Shown here piece after piece: positions 1 through 11,624 of a DNA stretch of 35,936 bases (within the stretch, counting starts at the first letter, position 1; each line of letters starts with the position of its first letter). A program made the position numbers and the translations under genes. The notes under the pieces are model-generated. The model did not search any database. It was not told where the DNA came from and saw only the letters and a program-made list of their open reading frames with translations. This stretch comes from Apostichopus californicus (lineage: Eukaryota; Echinodermata; Holothuroidea; Aspidochirotida; Stichopodidae), in contig JAIPMN010001177.1 of the NCBI GenBank assembly GCA_020650975.1, forward strand, positions 1 to 35,936. The letters run 5' to 3'.

Positions 1-1748
1 TTTAGCTGGACCTGAGATGTCCATCGCTGTATCGTTTGTACACTGTGCTGTGGGTATTGACCGCCGCTGTATGTACTGACTTTACACTAGTGTCTAATTA
101 CCGACGGTAGCAAGCTGTATGTGTATTTTCTGGGATCGATGGTGGTGTCTAACACTTCTGTTACACCTCATTCGAAACTAGGTCAGATTACCGGCATTAG
201 ACGTTTCTTTTTGGGCGAGTCTTCACACCCTTTAAAGTTAGGGTTGTCTTCCATCCGTGACTTTCCACCCACAGCAGTTAATGTCTTTAAGTTTGTGTGA
301 CATAGAAGATATAAAGTACCTGCCTAATGGCATACTCAAGTAGCACTATTTTGATTGTAATAGGAACTTTACATTGTGGAGGAAGCTGATCACTAAGACA
401 TCACAAACATTCCAAGAAGTAGTTGGAAATCATTCAGAATAACAGTTTGCCTCAAAATTATAATAGTCTTCATGTAGGTGTGTGGATTATCTAGCAAGTC
501 TTCCAAATTGATTGATTCCTTTCCTTAAAATTACAAGAACATGCAAGATTTAGTTCCAATATTAAGTTACAATTCTCGTAGATCCATTATAGATATTTCC
601 CACCTGTATATGTCCTTAACAGTCTGTCAGACTTCCTGATTTGAATCCATTTTTATGCTTGACTATATTCTCTGCTTGATCATAATTAGTTATAGAAAGA
701 TTATCAGCATTTTTCCCCCTTTTCATTATCTAAGGTAAGGAGAAAAGATGGAAATATTAAATGATGGTTAAAAATGTCATGATCAAAAGGCATATAATGC
801 TTGAGGGAACTATCAATGGCAAATTCCACAAAGTGAATATTATTACAGTAAATTATTAAAGTGCATTGTCATTCCACCTGTTATTTGTAATCCTCATATG
901 CGATTATTATGTAATTGTAGCCAGAATCTTTAATGGTCATTATGTACTTTACAACGAAACTTTAATTTGATATTAATTAGAATATATGTCAATTTTCTTA
1001 TGATGACTTGCCTTTTCTAAAAGGGAAAATTCATGGAACCAATATTTTTTCCAATTTTTTTGGAAAAGGATTTAATTTGTCATCAGACAAGCTTGGTTAA
1101 CAATAGCCAGCTTATGACTCTGAGAATATTAAAAGACAATATGATCATTGATTTGATTGAACTAATATCCGGGGCTAAACTCAGCGTGATCATAACCTTT
1201 TGATATTCATTTAATGTTACCATTTACAGCAAGAACAGGATAATAGGCACTCGAGCTTCAGCTTAGTACGGCATTTAAATAAACTAATATGCAAAACAGA
1301 AGTCAGTGGAAAGAGATTGAAAAAATTAAAAACACCTCATGTGTTCCAAAAGCTGGAAGCAATGACATTTAGCAACTTCACTTTACTTTTCTTTTTGTTA
1401 TTATTTCTGGTTATCTGCGAGACCAATAATTTACAAAATGTGCTTCAAAATTCTTTATTATTCCGACTGTTTTTGTCAACGTTAATGGAGAATAAAGTTG
1501 CCAGCTTTCATAACTGAGTTCAGTCGACCACTCAGACATTTAACAGTGATGTCAGTAATATCGGTTTCTATAACTTTCTTTCATGCAAAGCTACTGTACT
1601 GTTTGAGAGATTAAAAAAGATAAAAAGCAGACCAAGTTGCATATTGTTCATACTGCAGCTTAGCTTTGTCTGTGTAGGTTTGCAAGCATGATAAAGGCAT
1701 GCAGCATGAACAACCATTGTGACTGCTGCTCCTTGTAGAGAATCCATT

Positions 1749-1787
1749 GGGAGGGGAAAGGGGTGGGGGAGGGAAGGGGAGGGGGGT
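1749..1787 (+). other. G-quadruplex-prone G-rich tract
   Basis: At least five runs of three or more G lie within 39 bases (gggaggggaaaggggtgggg onward). This is visible directly; whether it folds or has a role is unknown. Confidence 0.7.
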
Positions 1788-2363
1788 CCTCTTTTCTTTT
1801 TCTACACTAAGTCTTGACCTAACAGGTCCAGTTTTAACAGGTACAGTTTTAGGGGAATGAGTATGAGACATTTTGTATATTTTTTTTATCTTGTTTGTCA
1901 ACTGTTGTTGAAGTTTTGAAGAAAGCTAAATCAAATCCTTGGGTTTGGATAGAACATGCTATATTATTATTTTCTTTCTTCCGACGTCACATGTGAAAAA
2001 TACTCGTAAACCGTTAGTTTTTGCTCAAAGGAACTTAATAATTAGTACAATGAAGAACTACAGTATAATTATAATAATTATGAAAATACAAAGTTCACGG
2101 TTTCATCAATGTTATTATTAGTCAAATTCAAATGAGAAGGAAATACTTTGTAATGAAGATTAAAGTTTAGATGTCTCCTCGATTAGTTGAATGTGAAACG
2201 TACCACTTTTTTTTATGAGGAAGTGCAATTCTGGAGAAAAGTGTTCATAAACACGGGTACTTGGGGAGTGGACGTCAGCTGTAGCTCTGACTCAGGTACT
2301 AAGATGATCTGATCCCAGAGAGATTTCAATCCAAAGTTTTTTCTTTTGTTCTTTCTCCTCCAG

Positions 2364-2375
2364 CGGCTTTCCAAA
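2364..2375 (+). other. Possible 12-base microexon (speculative)
   Basis: A very strong acceptor (ttgttctttctcctccag) is followed 12 bases later by a consensus donor (aaa/gtgagt). The 12 bases are cggctttccaaa, a multiple of three. In the gene's usual phase 1 it would add four residues (x-Ala-Phe-Gln). Chance pairs of splice motifs are common, so this is weak. Confidence 0.2.
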
Positions 2376-3876
2376 GTGAGTTGGTCATTCTGTGGCTGCA
2401 ATCTGATATTGATGGATTGTGATTGGTTAAAAGTGACAAATGAATCATACATATTCATTAGCAGATACTCAGCCTTCATTTTCAGTTTGTACAGTTTCGA
2501 CCTGGAAGTCTGTGATGTCCTTCCAAACATCTGACGAATATCATGCTTCAGCTAGTGGAAAGTCTTACAAAGTGTAACGGTTAACCTCTTTCATAACAAA
2601 TTATTCTTCAGCAAAAATGTTCAAATGCCAGAGGAAATATTGGTAATCTTGATGTATGGGTTTTATTGGCAATGCTATGTGAGAAAGTCACCTGATGTTT
2701 CTGATAAGCTACCAATAATTTTGATAAATGCACAGTATGAGAGAAAAAAAAACTGATAAAAATCTTGACTTGAGGATTGTACCTAGCAGTTAAAAATGAA
2801 AGGAAAATACTGGATCTGGTTTGATAAGACTGTCTCCTAACCTTGCTTCATTCAAAGATTGAAGAAAAGACCTTGTTAAAGTTTGGTAAACAAGTCAATA
2901 GATGGATGGAAGGTCACGAACTTCAATGGCATATAACTGAAGGCTGAGTATCTGTGGTAGAATATGTTATGGTTATTCTGTTCCCCCTTTTTCTGCACTC
3001 TTGTAGTGATGGCCGCACACACTTTGCATGGATTAGTGCCCCCTTGTGTTTAACAAGACAAAGGTTAGGTTGTGTCCACCTTAATATTTATTTCCACCAA
3101 ATTTATCTCAATATATTTTTCTCGTCTTTATTTTTGGGAGCATTTTCATTTTCATTTTCAAAGATTTCTATAAACTATTGGTTCAAAAATTGAGATGGGT
3201 GTATTAAAGGGGATGTCATAGGGCAAAGGGGATGGGGGGAGGGCTTGCCTAAAGTGTGCTGATGTTAATACTGGGAAAGTGTCATTTCTTGGTTTATGAT
3301 GTACCGTTAGTAGTGTACACCTTGACTGAGTCGTGAACATCTAGAATTTAAAATTTATAACTGTTACAATAAGACGCATTGCTGTTTTCCTTCTTTTTTC
3401 TATGTGGTTTTTGCTAAATGGGTTTAAGAATACACTAATACACATATTGAAATGTCCCTCACTGTTTCTACTACCTTTGGAAGGAGCATTCTTCATTATT
3501 CATTATGTCTGGTAAAAAAATAAGATGGATAGCTTCCCATATTGACTTCATCCGAGTTGTAAATTTGGAGCAACTTGTTTATAGACTGTTTGCACAAGTA
3601 ACGACCAGACATGTGAAGTGAATAATGCTCTCTCCGGTCACAGTTTTATTAAGCGCACACAGACACGAATACTTTTTTAAGTTTTCCTTTTGTGGTTGCC
3701 TCAATGTTCCTGCACTTGCTTTAATAAGATGGGTTAAGAAGTCTCTTGTTGTCTAATATGTGGTACAGCTGCCTGGTGTTTACAGCCAACGCTATCGCTA
3801 TAAGCAACTTCTAACTGAATCGTATCTGTACAATGCATGTGCTAATCTATGTTTGTTTGCAGCTCTTCAATTCCAA

Positions 3877-3922
3877 CCAAACAGCTCTCCAATAACAAAC
3901 CAAACAGCTCTCCAATAACAAA
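3877..3922 (+). repeat. Two-copy 23-bp tandem repeat
   Basis: The unit ccaaacagctctccaataac plus aaa occurs twice in perfect tandem, just downstream of an acceptor-like tttgtttgcag. It has no open frame long enough to call an exon. Confidence 0.9.
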
Positions 3923-4551
3923 CCAATGTTAGAAGGAGCAAGCTGCATGGGAGAAAAGGATGTTAGTTGTGTATCAACAAATTCATCGCCTTTCCTCCCC
4001 CCTCCCCTTACCCTTGCCTTCCTTCTCCTCCCTTTTTTCCTTTAAATGCAAAGTATCATATTTTTGGAAGAAGGCCTATTAACATTTCCAAAATTTTTGA
4101 TTGGCTGAATCCATGTGAGTTCAGTGGCATCTCAACATCAACTTTTCAGTTTCATCAAATCAGTTTTGCAAGAACTCAGGGTATTTCTTGGACTTGTTTA
4201 GTTATTGGAAGGATTAATTTAGTGGATTTTTCCTTCATTCCCTCCTTCTTCTTTTTAATTCTAGTTTAATTTTTGTTGTTGCAAATATCTCACTTAAATT
4301 GGATCAATGAGTGGATGCCAATTTAATTTGTCAAGGATGCTGCATGACATTCAAACTTAATGAGATTTAAATGTTTCTTGTGATAAAACCAAACCTAGAT
4401 GTTTTTATGCTTTACCTGTTAGTTCCAGCAGTCTAGCTGTGCTTTGTCTCTGCTGCAACCATGGCTACCAGATAACCAGCTTTGCTTCCAGTCAGCATGT
4501 CAATGTGCTTTTTCTTTTTTCCTCCTTGTTTCTCTTCCCTGTACTCTTCAG

Positions 4552-4626
4552 CCGCTGTCAATCTAGCCCAGCTTAGCAATAAAGAGTTTCAAAACTTGCA
4601 AAAAACTGGGAGAGTGCATAAAGATG
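4552..4626 (+). CDS. Candidate 75-base linker exon (low confidence)
   Basis: It is preceded by a long pyrimidine tract ending tctcttccctgtactcttcag and followed by gtatga. At 75 bases it is open in the phase 1-1 frame used by all interdomain borders in this gene, reading roughly AAVNLAQLSNKEFQNLQKTG, then RVHKDG. Spliced to exon 1 it keeps the frame. No domain is recognisable; it would be an interdomain linker or alternative exon. Chance cannot be excluded. Confidence 0.35.
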
Positions 4627-5050
4627 GTATGATCCTGCTTTATAGTGCATTGTAGTTCTAACCCGCCAACCGCAAGTGATAAACGATCCACTGAAATTGA
4701 GTAACCAGTTCCACCATCACTTAAAGTTCTGCATATATATTTCCAAAGCCTTTAAGATCCCTGTTCTCTATCAACTCACTCACCTAGTGTGCATATGCCA
4801 GTATTTTGAAAACTTTTTGTCTGGACCGGAGAGAAAATGGTCCATGATGTATCCAAATTTAAAATTTACGTTAAAAATTGCATCTGAACTTTTGGCAGCA
4901 TGTGGTGGTTGGACTGTTATGTTGCTGGCTCTTTTATCACTTGAATGATGACATAATTATCCAGCTTGTGAACCTGTTCCATGCATTGCTAACATTGACA
5001 TAAACTTTATTCAGCCTTGTCTATCTCTGTTCCTTTCATGTTTAATAGCA

Positions 5051-5063
5051 CCCCCCCCCCCCC
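5051..5063 (+). repeat. Poly-C run
   Basis: Thirteen consecutive C in AT-rich DNA; a simple homopolymer. Confidence 0.95.
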
Positions 5064-5378
5064 AATCTCCCACAGCTGGTAGGTATAGAGTTCACATCAC
5101 CTTCTGATTCAATAATTGCAATGGAATGGATAATTTATATTTCTTCTGCCTTCCACATGAACCTATTGTTTCATGTATTTAAGAAAACAAATTTACCTTA
5201 TGTTTACAATCCAAGCTTATAGGCACAAATGTTTTTTCTTTCTTTTTTTTTTCAAAACTGGCTTTATTTATTTGTGTAGTAATTATGTTTCATACACTTC
5301 CATACATTGTTCAACCAATCTTCCAAAACGAAAAACAACAACAATAATTACACAACTGTTTATATTTTTGTGCGCATT

Positions 5379-5568
5379 CAGGAATATTTCTGACATTTAC
5401 ATGCAATATTTGAGCATCTTTATATCTTTGAAATATTAGAATGAATGAAAAAACGCTTTCCTTTATCATCATCAGGAATATTTCTGACATTTCATACAAT
5501 ATTTTAGCATCTTAATATCTTTGAAATATTAGAATGAAGAAAAAAACTCTTTCCTTTATCATCATCAT
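5379..5568 (+). repeat. Two-copy ~94-bp tandem duplication
   Basis: Both copies contain aggaatatttctgacattt, tatctttgaaatattagaat and tttcctttatcatcatca, with small differences between them. There is no coding content. Confidence 0.93.
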
Positions 5569-5676
5569 ATGACTTAGTTTAAGCGAACAACCATCGATAC
5601 ACCTGCAACTTTGTCTCCTTGCAGATTTTATCATGAGACCGATAACATCAAGTGACTGCAGTGCATAACACTGGCA

Positions 5677-5720
5677 GTAACATCACAATAACATCACAAT
5701 AACATCACAGTAACATCACA
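5677..5720 (+). repeat. Four-copy 11-bp tandem repeat
   Basis: The unit (g/a)taacatcaca occurs four times without interruption. Confidence 0.93.
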
Positions 5721-6844
5721 ATATACAGTACAGTTTCTTCATGATGAACTAGCATATACATGAATATTTCTCACATCATATTTTCTGCCTGTGCCCTTTG
5801 TCACCCACAAAAAGTAAGCAAGTGGCAAAGCGACACATTCGCCTAGTGGCTATCCAAAAATAATATGCAATACAAAAAAAAGGATACTCCAACCAACTAA
5901 TGATACAGAACAAGTTTTATAAATTCAACTTCTTAAATGAACATATATTTATTGAGGAGGAACTTTCTCCTTAAAAGAACAAAAAAAACAAATACATAAG
6001 GGTTACAAAGTTCTGTAATATTGCTTAAGGGCACATATGACCTTGAACACTTAGATATAACTATTGCTTTGGCGCAATCTTTACCCGATGATGACCTAAG
6101 ACCTCTCTAAACCATCTAGACATCACATTCATTTCTGTTTTTTCTTTCTTGTTTTAAACGGAAAGAAAAGATGGGATGATAGAACGAAAGCAATTTTGTG
6201 TTATTTTTCAGGTTTAACATCAATTTTAGAGCATCAAATTTTGGTTTACTTATTTTTGGCACAATTTTTTCACAAATCAGATTCAATCAAAACATTTGTA
6301 AATGACAGAGAGGTAAGGAGACTCCATGTGAAGGAATAAAACTAAACACTCTGTAGATGTTTGTCAAAGAGTTGAGTTATTTACTAGGCAATACACAAAT
6401 TATATATACGTTGGACATATTTATTACAATTGAAACATTCGAAAAGCTCCCTGAAAAATATGATTATGTTGACATTGTAACCAATGAAGCTTCACATTCC
6501 ATGGAAATTATGCTTATTACATGCCTTGATTGTTATATCTGTTAATCACTTCATTGTTTTAATGTTATATATTAATCTCTTTAATTTGATCTCACTTAAT
6601 CCACACTCAAATGTTTTTTTTTCTTTTGTTTAAATTTTGTGGTGAAGATGTTTCTTTAATATTTGATAATCATCTCTCACATTCTTTTAATTAATGGGAT
6701 TGTTTTTTTGCATTAATAATTATAGTGTGTAAATATTTTGGGTTTTATATATGCCATTTAATGGATCTTTTTAAAGGTGAGCCCTGGGAACATATTCTTT
6801 CTACTTTAACAAAGTAAAATTTAAAATGGTGTATACAATTTAGA

Positions 6845-6945
6845 CTAGAATTAGAAATAAGTGAATTAGAAATAGAAATAAGTGATAAAAGTGATAAAAA
6901 GTGATATAACTAAGAAATAATTAGAAATAAGTGAAAGTTGAATTC
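6845..6945 (+). repeat. Irregular aattagaaataagtga repeats
   Basis: Short imperfect repeats of attagaaataagtga and gtgataaaa are packed within about 100 bases; a cryptic simple sequence. Confidence 0.85.
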
Positions 6946-7380
6946 TCTTGGACTGTTACAAAAGTTAGAATTGTGCAACAATTTGGCAGTCCAGTACATT
7001 TTCATGTATAGCATCATACTTGTACATATTTTTAAGATATTTAGGTAAGATTGTTATGAAGTTCATTTACGTTTTAGTAGCACCTTAAATTAGAGAACTT
7101 AAAGTCACTTGAGATAGACAAAGTTTAATTTTAGAATTAATGGAGCCTTCTCTACCAAGAGATTAACAGCAGTTAAGTAATTATTATATTTCACCTGCAA
7201 AAACCTGTGTTGTCATGACTACATTCCCCTAATGTTTGATAGTACCTACGTTATAAGCACCCATATGACCATCGTGGCCTCCATATGGTTTGTTACCTTC
7301 TCTCCCCCTGCACCTCTTGAAAGTTAGAGCCCGTAGGTCAAGGTTCAAAACTACAGATCTTGCCGAGTCAGTTTTTTCAT

Positions 7381-7622
7381 TAGAATATATCCAAAAATGA
7401 ATGATAATTGATACAGAACTGTTTTTGTGCACATTAGGATATATCCAAAAGTGAATAAAAAAAATTCATAAATTTCATAAAAAATTCATACAGAATTGTT
7501 TTTGTGCACTGTGCAAAGATATTATAATAGGATATATCCAAAAATGAAAAAAAAAAAATTCATAAATTTCATAAAATATTCATACAGAATTGTTTTTGTG
7601 CACTGTGCAAAGATATTATAAT
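7381..7622 (+). repeat. Three-copy ~94-bp tandem repeat (first copy partial)
   Basis: Copies at about 7381-7434 (shortened), 7435-7528 and 7529-7622 share gatatatccaaaa, ttcataaatttcataaaa, and cagaattgtttttgtgcact. The last two copies are nearly identical. Confidence 0.93.
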
Positions 7623-8029
7623 GATTCATAGGCATTTCAGTATGTGATATGTTTCGGTACAGAAGTTTAAATTACTTAATTTTATTTTCAGCCTTTGTGG
7701 AATAGATCTTCCTCCCTTAGCTTCACTCTTCTAATTGCTTAGTTATGAAATCAAGGATAGCTCAATATTGTGTTGTGTTTTACCAGCAAAGCCCAGTATG
7801 TAATAGACTTTTGATTAATGAGCATTTGGCTTCCTTGGGGTGTATGTCAGTGCATATGAAGAGTCTGTAGCACAAGAATAGTGTTACAAACAAATGGGCA
7901 ACCATGACTAGTAAATCCTTAGGGGGTAAGGAGAGGGGGGTTGGGGCGGGTGGCAATTATGTCAGCTGCTTCTCTAAACTTGACATTTATTGTGTTTTTT
8001 CTAACCATTTTTGCTCTGTCTTCAATCAG

Positions 8030-8305
8030 CCGGCAAGCCAAAGGTTGATTTTGTGAGCCTCATCAAAAGTCAGGAAGTTGCTGAAGGGCAAGATGCGAGG
8101 TTTGTTTGTGAGTTGAGTGGCGACCGACTGGATGTCGCCTGGCATCATAACGAGAAGAAGGTCATGCCTCGAGATTCCAAGTGCGAGCTGAAACGACTCG
8201 GTCGTAGACACACCCTCTACGTCAGGCACTGCAAGGCCGCGGACGCTGGTGAAGTGTCCATCAAAGTTGGTGAAAGCACTTGTCGTGCCAGCCTTATCGT
8301 GAAAT
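8030..8305 (+). CDS. Exon 1 in window: Ig domain I1
   Basis: The acceptor follows a good pyrimidine tract (ttgctctgtcttcaatcag) and the donor is gtgaga; both borders are phase 1. It encodes about 92 residues, including KPKVDFVSLIKSQEVAEGQD, a strand B Cys (RFVCEL) and the strand C Trp (VAWHH). The usual strand F Tyr-x-Cys is missing: the motif reads DAGEVSIKV, as in some MyBP-C and obscurin-like Ig domains. It is the first domain exon found; the exon before it must lie in the upstream 8 kb or beyond the window. Confidence 0.9.
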
Positions 8306-11300
8306 GTGAGAATAAAATCCACCCCGTCCTTTCTATTTTCTTGCATTTTTATATTGATTTACCGCTCGATATACTATGAAATGGAATATTTCTTCCAATG
8401 TTGTGCATTGTGGTAAACTCTATAAAATATGTACATAGTAGGGTAATAGAGGTCATTACCTGTAACAAAATAATTCCCCTCATCAGCTGCCTGATCTTAA
8501 CCTTTGACCTTGGTGTCATGATCAAAAAGCAAGTTAACCTTGTGTGTTTTGAGTTTATGTTTTTTAACTTTTTCACGTTTTCACTCAATGTAGCCAAACC
8601 TAAGATTATACGTGAGCTGGCTCCGGCCACAGTCGTGCAAGGTAACCCGACGGAATTAGAATGTGAAATCTCTGACATGAGTGGAGAGGTCACTTGGCTG
8701 AAGGAGGGTAAGCCAATGGTCCTCGACGAACGGATTCGTGCTCAGAACGGAAGCGCTGGTGTCCGTCTCTTGACTATCGAGAAAGCAGACTTTGAAGATG
8801 CCGCGGAGTACACCTGCAAGTTTGCGGACTTGACAACAAAAGCCAAGTTGACCGTTACAGGTAGGATTGATGGTCAACGGGAGATTCTTAATGCTCGATC
8901 TGTCTAGACATTTCTTGTAAATAACTGTCACTTAATTCCGTCGTCTTAAGTATGTGACTAAGTATAGGAAACTTATTTAGCACAAGCTAGCAGCTTCAAC
9001 ATAAGGTTCGTAGATTATTTATGTTATGTGGCTCTTTAAAAGTCTACATGGCTAGCAAATTATTTCTTCTGGTTAAGATAGGAATTAAAAAAGTAAAAAA
9101 GGAAAATACCTTCCTTCTGTTTCCTTCTCTTTTCCTGTGATCTCTGAACTCTCTCCTATTTCTAAAACTAAATATTCTCTCTTCTTTCAGAGCCTCCATC
9201 CTTCTCAAGTAAGATGGAACCAGAGCAGGAAGTATTTGCCGGAGAAGACGCTGTCTTTGAGACTGAAGTCGACGATCCTCAGGCAGAGGTGTTTTGGTTT
9301 CAGGACGGCAAACATATCACGCCCGACGAGAAGCACGAGGTGGTCGTCGATGGCAACAAGCGTCGTCTGATCATCCACGATGCAGATCCAATCGACAACG
9401 GTCGTTATGCTTGTGCTCTGGATGCAGAAAGGATCACCTTTTCAAATCTTGCCGTACAAGGTAACCGATTTCTTTCTACGGTTGGGAATCCTTTTAACCC
9501 TTTCACTTTTATAATGATAAAGGGTATTGAAATACAAGAGCATATATAAATTACACTGGTTTGTTATATTTCATCAGTATTTTTCTCACAGATTTTAAGA
9601 TTTGGTGGTGATGAAAGGTTATTTGAGGTCAACAAAGGTCAACTTGAGTCTGAAAACCTTGAAAACACCATAGCCTCAAAAGCAAAGCGTGGATGAACTT
9701 CATACTTGGTATCTGTATGTGCACCTTTGTGGAGTACAAGAACCTCTTTGTTTCTGTGGAAGACAAAGGTCAACAGATCAAACTCTGGAAACACTGAAAC
9801 CATAAAACTCCAAAGTATTAGGTATGACAGGAGAAGTTGGTGACTTCCATATTGCTATAACCGCCAGTTGAGATAAAGTACTCACTTGGAAAAAAAAAAT
9901 GTTTGTATGAATGTATTTTAGATCCTCCTGAAAGCAGGAACTCGCGAAGAAGCCTTATTGGCTTATCAAAGCCGCAAGCTGACCGAAGTCAGTCTCTTAC
10001 ATTCACATTTAACGTCCATGATTATGAATTGTCAATTGTCAACAAGTCTATTACTGGACGACATACATTAATCTTGGAGTGACACAAACTGTGGACCTTA
10101 TGATTGAAAGGCACCGGCGTTAACCACTGAGCTAACACTTCTTATGTAACACCCCGTATTAAACACTCCACATGTTTGTTTCACCTCGAAGAGAGTGAAA
10201 GTTTTCAGCGTATTTCATTTGCATGGTTATCAGTTTTAGAATGTTATGAACATTTGCAGTTGTGTTTTCCAAACTTTTGTACCAGTTCCATTGAATATTA
10301 TATTAATAAAGTCACAACTAGAGTGCAGTTTTAAATCAGGTATTCTGTTCACATTTCATTACAATACCATCCTAGTATCAGATTCAAAATGGTTAATTTG
10401 GGAGGATGTTCAAACATTAGAATTTTGTGACATTTTTTCATTCTCTCTTCCTTTTTGTTACACAGTAAATTTTCTCACAAGATAAAAAAATGAAATGATC
10501 AGTTCAGTACTTAGACAATTTAATAATCTTATAATTTCATTTTCAAACAGCCAATTTTAAGATTTCAGGGATTATTTTGTATCACACTCCTCAAAAACAC
10601 TAATTCCCTCAGATTTACAGAAAACAAGGTCTATTTGCTTAAAAGAACAGTCACTTCAATTCTAAATTGACCAGTTCAATTTACCAAGGATGGTGTCATG
10701 ATGTTAAATAAATATTTTCTGATTGATTCCAGCCTGTCTGTGATTAAAATCTCTCCCTAACCACTCACTGTCCTACCTTTTTTTTTCAGAGAAACCAAGT
10801 CTTCTGATTCCAGAGAATCTGCAAGATGTCACGGTCAGTGTGGGTGACCCTGCCAACTTCTCATTCGAGATTGGCGGTTTCCCTGCCCCAACGTTCAGCT
10901 GGTCAAAAGCGGGACAACCATTCGAGCCATCGGATCGTGTTCAGATGGTCTCGTTGCCAAACGCTGCCACCATGCTCATTTCTAGATGCCAACCGGACGA
11001 TAGTTCAGAGTACACCATCACCGTTGCCAACAAACATGGTGAAGAAAGTGCCACTGTTAGGGTTAAAGTCATTGGTGAGTTTACCAATCATTTCCTGAAT
11101 GATCTTGATAAAAGGGCCAATTTCTCTCAAGTAAATTGCAAAAAGGGCATTTAAAACAAAAGTTCTGTAAATACTGTTAAGGACTTAATTTTTTTAAATT
11201 CCTCTTCATGTTCACACCCTACAAAACTTTGTCATGATCTTTCTTTAAAAAGACAAGCCTGGCACACCAGAAAACCTGAAGGTCAGTGGTTACAGCGAAA

Positions 11301-11530
11301 CCACAGTATCCCTCCAATGGGCTCCCCCAGCCTATGACGGTAACGTTGGAGTCTCTCACTACGTAGTTGAGTTCAGGGAAAATAAGAAAGGACAAGAATG
11401 GCAGGTAACTTGTAACAGCTAGCTCAGACGACGATGATGATGATGATGATGATGATGATGGTGATGGTGATGGTGGTGGTGGTGGTGGTGGTGGTGGTGG
11501 TGATGGTGTCTGTGGTGGTGGTGATGATGA

Positions 11531-11624
<94 letters not shown>

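Larger units (their letters stand above)
1..8029. other. Upstream 8 kb: no domain exon recognised
   Basis: AT-rich DNA with only short open frames, none with a recognisable domain. It may be a long 5' intron of the muscle gene or sequence before an internal start. It holds the small repeats, G-rich tract and two candidate exons listed separately. I see no tRNA or rRNA gene and no convincing promoter; scattered TATA-like text is not evidence in DNA this AT-rich. Confidence 0.7.

Noticed and set aside
2954-3060. Acceptor-like ttctgcactcttgtag with a following atggccgcacac
   Set aside because: In phase 1 the frame stops after about 15 codons, and the other phases lead to no plausible donor.
3967-4269. 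100-codon open frame after a pyrimidine-rich run
   Set aside because: The acceptor-like tgcaaag near 4045 leads to an open frame only in phase 0, with no good donor and no domain; composition looks non-coding.
5677-7622. Possible CRISPR-like or satellite array in the upstream 8 kb
   Set aside because: The repeats are direct tandem or near-tandem copies without spacers of uniform length, and the DNA is animal nuclear sequence.
7692-7706. Acceptor-like ttttattttcag followed by gcctttgtggaa
   Set aside because: In the phase used by this gene the frame stops after four codons (tag), and no donor follows.
1-8029. Promoter or muscle enhancer near the first domain exon
   Set aside because: TATA-like and A/T-rich MEF2-like words are expected by chance in DNA this AT-rich; nothing lets me choose one.
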